From an uncultured Alphaproteobacteria bacterium (GTDB taxonomy: Bacteria > Pseudomonadota > Alphaproteobacteria > Micavibrionales > Micavibrionaceae), in assembly GCA_937128575.1 (NCBI GenBank), contig CAKZMN010000032.1, positions 1-21,460 on the forward strand: a DNA stretch of 21,460 bases, in the 5' to 3' direction. Numbering within the stretch: the stretch's first letter is position 1; every line of letters starts with the position of its first letter. A program made the translations under genes and the position numbers. Of this stretch, positions 15,920 through 21,460 are shown piece by piece. The notes under the pieces were generated by a model. It did no database searches. It was not told where the DNA came from and saw only the letters and a list, made by a program, of their open reading frames with translations.

Positions 15920-16489
15920 ATGAGCAGTCCCATTATTATTTTAGATCAAGAGGAGTTTTCGCGCCGTGCCTTGCGCCGGGTTTTGGAGCGCGCTGGGGCG
16001 GCTGGTTTATGTACGGTTCAAGCAAACCTTGATGATATGCCTGATGATGCAGTCTCTTTGATTGTTGGGTCGGCCGATTTTGATGGCGCAAGGGCCCGTG
16101 AAAATGATCGTTTTTCTAGGCCCCTTCGGGTTGGGGCGCTGCTTGAGCGTATTTATAGCCATGCGCGTGCGCAAAAGCGCGGCGATGCAGAGGGTAAAAT
16201 TGTTGGGCCTTATACGCTTGATTTGGTCTCTAGTGCGCTGGTTCATGATGAAACTGGCGCTCTTTTGCGGCTGACGGATAAAGAGAAGCATATTTTACAA
16301 TATTTGATCGGCAGGCGCGGGGAGGTTATAGAGCGCGCGGAGCTTTTGGGCGAAGTTTGGGGGTATGTCGAGGGCATTGAAACCCACACATTAGAGACGC
16401 ACATATATCGTTTGAGGCAGAAAATAGAGCTAGACCCTGCGGAGCCTAAGATTCTAATTACTGAAAATTCTGGATATAGATTAGCTTAA
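15920..16489 (+). CDS. OmpR-type winged-helix regulator with an abbreviated receiver domain
   Basis: The C-terminal half (about 95-189) is a typical OmpR/PhoB DNA-binding domain: LTDKEKHILQYLIGRRGEVI, LLGEVWGY, THTLETHIYRLRQKIE and ILITENSGYRL. The N-terminal half begins like a receiver (PIIILDQEEFSRRALRRVLE) and ends like one (RPLRVGALLERI), but is only about 80 residues instead of about 115. The middle, which normally carries the phosphorylated aspartate and strand 4, is missing or reduced. The usual Asp pair is D9-Q10 and the conserved Lys before Pro is Arg67. Control by phosphorylation is therefore unlikely. AGGA lies four bases before the ATG. No histidine kinase is nearby. It overlaps the next gene, on the other strand, by nine bases. 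Confidence 0.85.
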   Translation: MSSPIIILDQEEFSRRALRRVLERAGAAGLCTVQANLDDMPDDAVSLIVGSADFDGARARENDRFSRPLRVGALLERIYSHARAQKRGDAEGKIVGPYTLDLVSSALVHDETGALLRLTDKEKHILQYLIGRRGEVIERAELLGEVWGYVEGIETHTLETHIYRLRQKIELDPAEPKILITENSGYRLA

Positions 16490-17080
16490 CTCAAGCTTTG
16501 ATTTTTCAACGGCGTTTATGAGGCCGTTTAAGAAGGTGTCGCTGCGCTCGATCACTAGTGTCTCTATATTTCGATCAGATAATATTTTTAGATCTTCCAG
16601 CAGTTTATGGATATCGCGCACTTCGCTTGATTGAAGGCCGAGATTTTCTCCGGCTTGCTTTGCTTCACTGACGGAGACGCGCTTAATATTTTCTGTGTTT
16701 CCGCTACTGCCTTTTGCGGCGTGTTTATAGGCGCCCATGGCCTGGGCAACATCACCGCTCATCGGGCGTTTTTGATTGAAGTCTCGACCAACGGCAAGAG
16801 CGCTTGCGCTTTTTTGATCGTCTGTCGTTTTGGGGTCAAATTGCTGCGCCCCTTTTTCTGGTGGTAGGGATTTTAAGAAGCTCTCTAAAAAAGCGTGTAG
16901 GGCGTCAATTGATACGGCAGCATTATCGTCTTCGGAGAAAAGGGCCACTTCTTCGTCTTGTTCATTATCTTTGCGCTTTTGCTCATCCGGATCTTGTCGG
17001 TTGATTTCTTGGCGCGTGTCAGCGTTTTCCGCATGACGCGGTTTCTGCACTCCAAAGACATTATTTAATGTAGAAAACAT
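16481..17080 (-). CDS. unrecognised polar protein (199 residues)
   Basis: No family recognised. The first 55 residues are highly charged and Gln/Asp/Glu-rich (QDPDEQKRKDNEQDEE), probably disordered. Two likely helical segments follow: SIDALHAFLESFLKSL (about 57-72), and a C-terminal block, VSVSEAKQAGENLGLQSSEV then IHKLLEDLKILSDRNIETLVI. No signal peptide or membrane span is seen. A perfect TATAAT (17128-17123) precedes it, and AGGA lies about 10 bases before the ATG at 17080. Its 3' end overlaps that of the OmpR-type regulator by nine bases, so the two messages are antisense to each other there. The regulator is flanked by this gene and the 269-residue one, both on the opposite strand. Confidence 0.75.
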   Translation of the reverse strand: MFSTLNNVFGVQKPRHAENADTRQEINRQDPDEQKRKDNEQDEEVALFSEDDNAAVSIDALHAFLESFLKSLPPEKGAQQFDPKTTDDQKSASALAVGRDFNQKRPMSGDVAQAMGAYKHAAKGSSGNTENIKRVSVSEAKQAGENLGLQSSEVRDIHKLLEDLKILSDRNIETLVIERSDTFLNGLINAVEKSKLELS

Positions 17081-17122
17081 AGCGTTTTCATCCTGTTTGC
17101 GTTTAATGCATTCATTTCTCGC

Positions 17123-17128
17123 ATTATA
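17123..17128 (-). promoter_or_regulatory. consensus -10 box upstream of the 199-residue protein gene
   Basis: TATAAT on the minus strand, 43-48 bases before the ATG at 17080. A TTGGCA lies only 13 bases upstream of it, too close for a standard -35. Transcription would begin near 17116. The rest of the 105-base gap shows no clear terminator. Confidence 0.35.
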
Positions 17129-17185
17129 TATGCAATGTGAATGCCAATTAACAGAATTTCTTTTTAAGCCACTGTTTTATAATGA

Positions 17186-17923
17186 CTAATCTATGTTTTG
17201 CGTGACGGTTTCGGTGCGGTGCCAGTCTGCTTTATAAGAAACCAGTGTTTCTTTTTGCTGCGTTTTGGGGTTGAGGTATACAAACTCCAATAACGCAATA
17301 TCTGTTAGGAGTGGCCATTGTGCAGCGCCTTCTATGATTAGAGGCTGTGACGCTTTTGCTGCGATGGGGCGCAGTTCTAAATTTAATTCACCGTCATATA
17401 TTTTTCTAAATTCAAAAACGCCACGCACTTTTTTATATTGCGCTTTGGTGAGGGGCAGCGCAGCAAACTTGTTTAAATTTTGTGCAATAGCGGCGATCCA
17501 TTCTTCACCGAAGGGGTAGGGAAAGTAAGGTGTTTCTGCGGCTTGAGAATTGGTGAATTTAAAATTCAGAGTTGGCGTTTTGGAGTCTGTCCGCAATTGT
17601 AGATTAATGTCTGTGTTAATTGAGAGGTAGTTTTCTGATGGCTCAAACTCTTTGAATTCTTGTTTAAGGCGCAGGATTTCTCTGTCAAAAATTTGTTGGC
17701 GCTCGAACATAGATTCTTCATTTTTGAATAAAGGCGTTTGTTCGATTAATTTTTGAAATTGTGGCGTTTGATTGGTGAGTTTGTGAAACGCGAATGCCGC
17801 TTTTTCTGTTTGAGAAAGCGAAGACTCTTGAGCCCACACGTTTTGTACCATGGCAGTGGCCAAAAACTGTGCAATAAGCAGTGCAAATAAGATGTAAGGC
17901 GACGGTGTTTTAAAAAATTTCAT
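17186..17923 (-). CDS. secreted protein of unknown function (245 residues)
   Basis: The N-terminus (MKFFKTPSPYILFALLIAQF...) is a signal peptide with a likely cut after VWA (Ala31), so the protein is probably periplasmic. The mature part starts with a helical region of repeated Gln/Phe/Leu residues (FHKLTNQTPQFQKLIEQTPLF, FDREILRLKQEFKEF), followed by a beta-rich half with LNFKFTN, TPYFPYPFGEEWIAAIAQNL and KVRGVFEFRKIYDGELNLELRPIAAKA. The overall plan reminds me of DUF4852-type proteins, but this is a weak memory-based guess. There is no Shine-Dalgarno. A -10-like TAGAAT ends six bases before the ATG. It shares a 45-base gap with the divergent Smr gene. Confidence 0.75.
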   Translation of the reverse strand: MKFFKTPSPYILFALLIAQFLATAMVQNVWAQESSLSQTEKAAFAFHKLTNQTPQFQKLIEQTPLFKNEESMFERQQIFDREILRLKQEFKEFEPSENYLSINTDINLQLRTDSKTPTLNFKFTNSQAAETPYFPYPFGEEWIAAIAQNLNKFAALPLTKAQYKKVRGVFEFRKIYDGELNLELRPIAAKASQPLIIEGAAQWPLLTDIALLEFVYLNPKTQQKETLVSYKADWHRTETVTQNID

Positions 17924-17929
17924 ATTTAA

Positions 17930-17935
17930 ATTCTA
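17930..17935 (-). promoter_or_regulatory. -10 box for a possible leaderless mRNA of the secreted-protein gene
   Basis: TAGAAT on the minus strand (five of six) ends six bases before the ATG at 17923. No convincing -35 is present. Confidence 0.4.
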
Positions 17936-17955
17936 TTCAAGACTTGGAATTTGAT

Positions 17956-17961
17956 CATAAT
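17956..17961 (+). promoter_or_regulatory. -10 box for a possible leaderless mRNA of the Smr gene
   Basis: CATAAT (five of six) ends seven bases before the ATG at 17969. It lies 20 bases from the -10 box of the divergent gene, so the two promoters share the same 45-base gap. No ribosome binding site is seen. Confidence 0.4.
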
Positions 17962-17968
17962 ACATACT

Positions 17969-18499
17969 ATGAGCGATAACAAAGACACAAAACTAGATAA
18001 GTTAGAAAAAGAAGATGTCGAGCTTTGGCGAGAAATGACGCGTGATGTCGATTTGATGCCTGGGCAGACATATCAAGCTGGCGATTCTGAGACGAGAGCG
18101 GGCAAAAGCGCGCGACCCATTAGCGAGGTTGTTGTGATGCCAAAAGCCGAGCCTAAAGCGCGCAAGTCCTCAGGCGGCACTGGACTTGACCGCCGTAGTG
18201 ACGAGCGCCTGCGTCGTGGTCAGATGGCCATTGAGGCGCAGCTGGATCTGCATGGTCTCAATCAAGTGGCTGCCTATGAGGCGCTACAGAGCTTTATTCA
18301 TCGATCTTATGCGTCTGGCTTGCGCTGCGTACTTGTTATTACGGGTAAGGGGCGTACGGGGCCGGGCGTATTGCGTCAGCGTCTGCCGGAGTGGCTGGCG
18401 GAAGATGGCGTTTCTGGGTTAATTTTGAAAACACATAGCGCACAGCCCAAACATGGCGGCGGCGGCGCATTTTATGTTTTGCTTCGCCGTCATCGATAG
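17969..18499 (+). CDS. Smr-domain protein (Smr/MutS2 family)
   Basis: Smr domains are nucleases or nucleic-acid-binding modules, and stand-alone forms like this act in RNA or DNA processing that is poorly defined in Alphaproteobacteria. The 176-residue protein has a charged N-terminal 75 residues, then the domain: LDLHGLNQ (92-99), VLVITGKGRTGPG (121-133) and the C-terminal HGGGGAFYVLLRR (162-174). The two hallmark motifs LDLHG and TGKG are intact. A TTG at 17951 would extend the frame, but the ATG at 17969 starts the protein as MSDNKD and has a -10 hexamer seven bases upstream. It ends three bases from the stop codon of the convergent peptidase gene. Confidence 0.93.
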   Translation: MSDNKDTKLDKLEKEDVELWREMTRDVDLMPGQTYQAGDSETRAGKSARPISEVVVMPKAEPKARKSSGGTGLDRRSDERLRRGQMAIEAQLDLHGLNQVAAYEALQSFIHRSYASGLRCVLVITGKGRTGPGVLRQRLPEWLAEDGVSGLILKTHSAQPKHGGGGAFYVLLRRHR

Positions 18500-18502
18500 C
18501 GC

Positions 18503-19531
18503 CTAACGCACTATAATTTTTTCTGTACGCACAATATCCTTTTTGCCCTTACGTTTTAGGCGCGCCGTACCTATATAGGCGCCAGAGCGTATGGATGCGT
18601 TTTTCAATCTGCGCCCGGTGAAGTAATATTGGCGGGCGCGTGATTTTTCTTGAATGGTTGTGCGCTCAACAAATAAATCGCCGCTCGCGCTGCGAATTTC
18701 CATGTGCACTTCATCGCCCGCTTGCATACCGTAAAGGGCCGCCCAGAACACGAGCGCGTCGCTGGCGGGACTGATTGATTTTGGTTTCTCTGCGCCGCCC
18801 TGTATGGCTATGAAGTCGGGGGCTTTGTTTTCAAATCCGGCGTCGAATATGACTGAAGATTGATATGAAATCCCTGAGTCTTTCGCCCACATTGTGGTTT
18901 TCATTTTGCCGCAGCCCTCATTTGCATTCATGCCGGTGAAGGGGTCGACGATGCCGCCCTCCCAAATTGTACCGAAATGTAGGTGCGGGAATTCTGACAA
19001 GCCGGAATGACCGATTTGTGCAATATTTTGCCCTGTGGTGACGATATCTTTGGGCTGTACGTTTATGCTGCCGTTTTTAAGGTGGCAGTACATGGTGCGC
19101 AGGCCAGGAAATCCAGCGGGGCCATGGTCGAGCAATATGGCGTTGCCACATTCCTTGCGCGCCTCTTTAATGCTGTCTAGCTCCTCTTTGGTTTTTGTTT
19201 TGTCGTCTTCCCCGTTGCGTACGCGCATGACGGTGCCGGTTAGGGCGGCGCGTACGTTTATGCCTTCATTAACCTCAGTCATTGAGCGCACCGCGAAATC
19301 CACGCCCTTATGTGTATCGTAGCTGCGGTCTGCGCAGGTGAAATCGAGCGCGCCTTCGGTGGGGTCAACATCGACGTAATTCACGATCCAGCAATCCGCT
19401 CCAACCGCACAGTCAACAGGGGATTCAAATTTTGGCGCTTTCGGCAAATTGTCCTGCGCGGCGGCGGCGTTATAGCCGGAGAGCAGGAGTAATAATGTGA
19501 GCGCCGCGCGTAATGGGCTTTTGTTTGACAT
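18503..19531 (-). CDS. secreted M23-family metallopeptidase (LytM-like)
   Basis: M23 enzymes are zinc endopeptidases that cut peptide cross-bridges of peptidoglycan. The 342-residue protein has a signal peptide (1-25, ending in AAAA) and is probably periplasmic. The catalytic domain shows HKGVD (zinc ligands His74 and Asp78), a YCHL motif (His150) and HLH (His183, His185 the third ligand), so the active site looks intact. Between the first zinc motif and ECGNAILLDHG is a charged insert at about 105-127 (GEDDKTKTKEELDSIKEAR), and cysteines at 41, 47, 66, 128 and 149 may form disulfides. A C-terminal beta-rich domain of about 130 residues follows. There is no clear ribosome binding site. AATATT ends six bases before the ATG. 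Confidence 0.92.
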   Translation of the reverse strand: MSNKSPLRAALTLLLLLSGYNAAAAQDNLPKAPKFESPVDCAVGADCWIVNYVDVDPTEGALDFTCADRSYDTHKGVDFAVRSMTEVNEGINVRAALTGTVMRVRNGEDDKTKTKEELDSIKEARKECGNAILLDHGPAGFPGLRTMYCHLKNGSINVQPKDIVTTGQNIAQIGHSGLSEFPHLHFGTIWEGGIVDPFTGMNANEGCGKMKTTMWAKDSGISYQSSVIFDAGFENKAPDFIAIQGGAEKPKSISPASDALVFWAALYGMQAGDEVHMEIRSASGDLFVERTTIQEKSRARQYYFTGRRLKNASIRSGAYIGTARLKRKGKKDIVRTEKIIVR

Positions 19532-19553
19532 AACTTAAATATTCGTCTATAAA
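19525..19553 (+). promoter_or_regulatory. near-consensus promoter of the 401-codon gene
   Basis: TTGACA (19525-19530, perfect), a 17-base spacer and TATAAA (19548-19553, five of six). The -35 lies over the first codons of the divergent M23 gene. The transcript start near 19560 leaves a leader of about 16 bases containing the ribosome binding site AGAAAGG (19561-19567). Confidence 0.65.
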
Positions 19554-19575
19554 ATTTTGCAGAAAGGTTAAACCT

Positions 19576-20781
19576 ATGTATCACAAATATGCAGCGATTT
19601 TCAACAAAGTCACAGGTAAGTCACGCATGATGACGGCGGATGAGTTTGAAAAAAACTTGCGCAAAGTTGATCGTGCAGGGCTTGAAAATGACCCGCTTTA
19701 TGAGCGTTCTGAAAGTTTTGTGCGCAAAACATATGACTTTGTGTCTGTTGATGATGCTAAGCCGCTTACCTTTTCTAAGAAACATACCCGTATGGGCAAT
19801 GAGACTATTGTGTCTGCTTATTTTTCTTATGCTGCGGGTCATGGGGTTAAAGACCATCTTTATGATCGTAATAAAAAGCGTACGCCGGAAAGTCTTGAAA
19901 GCGCGATTAAAAACGGCAAACGCGTTTTATTTAGTGTTGGTTTGAATACATCACATAAGCCGTTAAATTTTCGTGCGATGCAGGGTTTCGGTGGGACGAC
20001 GCTTAATAAATTTTTGAACAAAAGCCGCGGCAATAAAATTGTGGTGTCTGTGCGTAGCGCGGAAGAGTTGGTTTCTAAGATTGATGAAATTAAAGCCATG
20101 TGCCCATCGCTTAAGAATTTTGAGAAGCGCACGTTTGCGCTTTATCGCGGCGGTGTATTACCCTATGCGCAGTTTGATTTGCGAGGGCAAAGTCTTCAGC
20201 CCCTATTTAAGCAAGTTTATGATTTAGAGAGCGGTGTTTTGCTTGACCCTAAAAAAGGCAAGCGGGCCATTGGGTTTCCGCGTTTGATTACCTTTAAGCC
20301 GACATCAACGATGGTGCAGTATCCTTTTAAGGGTTATCCGAAGGGTAATGTTACGGTCTCTGATTCTGGCCGCGAAATGTCGATGAGTACTCTCACATTT
20401 CCGCAAAAAAATATCAGAGAGACACTGCGCTATAATCAATTGGTTGAGGATATTGTTAACCGCAAGAAAGATGTGTTCGTTTTATCCTCGCCTAGCATCA
20501 CCATCCCGCGCCCGAAAAGAACCGCGAAGGGTGTGCAGTGGGAGCTGCTCCGGTGGAATGTGGGCGATATTGCTGCGCAAACATTTGCGCAAGATAAGGA
20601 ATCCTCGAAGGGTCATGGCGGCCTTGGTGGTAATGCGCAGCGCTTTAATGATGGCGCATCTGGTGAGGGCGCGAATGACAATGGCGAGCGTCAAAGTGCG
20701 CGCGCCGCGGGCTATTTAGGCGCACATAATCAAATGTCATTATTTTCGGGTAATATTTATGCCCCTGGCCCTGGGCAGTAA
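19576..20781 (+). CDS. unrecognised basic protein (401 residues)
   Basis: I do not recognise this protein. The first 340 residues look folded, with alternating helix and strand, and are rich in Lys and Arg (MYHKYAAIFNKVTGKSRMM..., RVLFSVGLNTSHKPLNFRAM, FALYRGGVLPYAQFDLRGQ, FPRLITFKPTSTMVQYPF). The last 60 residues are a Gly/Asn/Ser-rich tail (SSKGHGGLGGNAQRFNDGAS) that is probably disordered. There is no signal peptide, no transmembrane span and a single cysteine. Signals for expression are strong: a near-consensus promoter and AGAAAGG eight bases before the ATG. It is divergent from the M23 peptidase and ends three bases from the stop codon of the convergent protease. A DNA-, RNA- or envelope-related role cannot be decided from sequence. 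Confidence 0.85.
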   Translation: MYHKYAAIFNKVTGKSRMMTADEFEKNLRKVDRAGLENDPLYERSESFVRKTYDFVSVDDAKPLTFSKKHTRMGNETIVSAYFSYAAGHGVKDHLYDRNKKRTPESLESAIKNGKRVLFSVGLNTSHKPLNFRAMQGFGGTTLNKFLNKSRGNKIVVSVRSAEELVSKIDEIKAMCPSLKNFEKRTFALYRGGVLPYAQFDLRGQSLQPLFKQVYDLESGVLLDPKKGKRAIGFPRLITFKPTSTMVQYPFKGYPKGNVTVSDSGREMSMSTLTFPQKNIRETLRYNQLVEDIVNRKKDVFVLSSPSITIPRPKRTAKGVQWELLRWNVGDIAAQTFAQDKESSKGHGGLGGNAQRFNDGASGEGANDNGERQSARAAGYLGAHNQMSLFSGNIYAPGPGQ

Positions 20782-20784
20782 TTT

Positions 20785-21460
20785 TTATTGAGCCAAGCTC
20801 ATAGGCACATTCGCCACGGGCTTTTTCGGTTTTTCTACGCTGATATTAAGGGCCTTTAGCGCGCTTTCTATTGGAATGAAGAAGTTTAAATCTGCGCTAC
20901 GTTTTCCCTCATGCATATATAATCCGGCGACAGTGATGCCGACCAAGTTGCCGTATTTATCGACCAGTGGGCCGCCGCTATTGCCGCCGTGGGTAGGCAC
21001 ATCGCCCTGAATGAAGTCCTGATTTGTGCCTAATATTTTATATTTATATCTGTGGGCGCTGACGATTCCCTTGCTGATTGTGTCTTGTAGGCGCGCGCTT
21101 TTTGGGGCGCCGATAGCGAAGATATCTTCACTGACGGCGGGCCATTGTTTTTGAATGGGCAGGGTGGTGATTTTTAGATCGTCGGGCATATCTTCGATTT
21201 TTAGTAGAGCCACATCGCGCTCTGTATCGACGCGCAGAACTTGCGCTATTAGTTTTCCTTTTTTACCTGCCGTGACAATGCGTACGCGCTGGGCGTTGCC
21301 GACCACATGTTGGTTGGTGAGGATGTGTCCCTGATTTGTGATGAAAAAACCGGAGCCATGGCCCGCGCCCGCCTGCACCAAAACGGCGGCCTGTTTTGTG
21401 TGTGTCGCGGTTTCAGAAAAGGGTGCGCGCGCTAGCGGCCTTGCGGTGATGGATACTGCT
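20785..21460 (-). CDS. trypsin-like serine protease (DegP/HtrA-type fold, N-terminus outside window)
   Basis: The catalytic triad is visible: His in LTNQHVVGNA, Asp in ERDVALLKI and Ser in GGNSGGPL, with GSGFFITNQGHILTNQHVV as the usual HtrA-like lead-in. The C-terminal end (FFIPIESALKALNI...) is that of the protease domain, and no PDZ domain follows, so it is a PDZ-less member of the S1C-like proteases. The frame is open to the right edge with no start codon needed: the codons before TTG 21381 read AVSITARPLARAPFSETATH, so the gene continues outside the window. Export is likely but the signal peptide is not visible. It ends three bases from the 401-codon gene. Confidence 0.93.
   Translation of the reverse strand, partial: AVSITARPLARAPFSETATHTKQAAVLVQAGAGHGSGFFITNQGHILTNQHVVGNAQRVRIVTAGKKGKLIAQVLRVDTERDVALLKIEDMPDDLKITTLPIQKQWPAVSEDIFAIGAPKSARLQDTISKGIVSAHRYKYKILGTNQDFIQGDVPTHGGNSGGPLVDKYGNLVGITVAGLYMHEGKRSADLNFFIPIESALKALNISVEKPKKPVANVPMSLAQ

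Noticed and set aside
16483..16506. Possible terminator after the OmpR-type regulator (AGCTT/AAGCT then TTGATTTTT)
   Set aside because: A 5-bp AT-rich stem is too weak to call. It also overlaps both stop codons.

Overview
The window looks like a piece of an alphaproteobacterial chromosome of moderate GC content. This rests on the order mnmE-mnmG-rsmG-parA-parB read rightwards, facing holA, lptE, leuS and a DUF3576 lipoprotein gene read leftwards. That neighbourhood is familiar near the replication origin in Alphaproteobacteria. The outer-membrane genes (LptE, porin) show a diderm cell. I cannot name a genus. No tRNA, rRNA, CRISPR array, insertion sequence or prophage gene was seen.

Positions 1-5409 hold the tRNA-modification and partition block. 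It contains a 5'-truncated mnmE, then mnmG, rsmG, parA and parB. Two perfect 16-bp parS palindromes lie inside the mnmG and rsmG coding sequences, so the partition proteins and their DNA targets sit within 3 kb.

Positions 5424-11656 are mostly leftward: holA, a glutamate-cysteine ligase-like gene, lptE and leuS. The ligase-like gene and a rightward 90-codon gene separate holA from lptE, which are usually neighbours. The 90-codon gene has a long leader in which a hairpin pairs with its ribosome binding site.

Positions 11846-14260 hold a 69-residue very hydrophilic protein with strong expression signals, a bidirectional terminator, the DUF3576 lipoprotein gene, and a major porin with its own promoter, an upstream palindrome and a terminator.

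Positions 14258-21460 hold a PLP homeostasis protein (YggS family), an OmpR-type regulator with an abbreviated receiver between two unrecognised genes, a secreted protein of unknown function, a Smr-domain protein, an M23 peptidase, an unrecognised basic 401-residue protein and a 5'-truncated trypsin-like protease. Genes here are packed tail to tail with almost no spacer.

A theme across the window is two kinds of translation start. Some genes have a clear Shine-Dalgarno sequence. Others have none, but carry a -10-like hexamer ending 6-7 bases before the ATG, as expected for leaderless mRNAs. The items most worth following up are the in-gene parS pair, the structured leader at 8258-8319, the leaderless-start pattern and the unrecognised genes of the right half.
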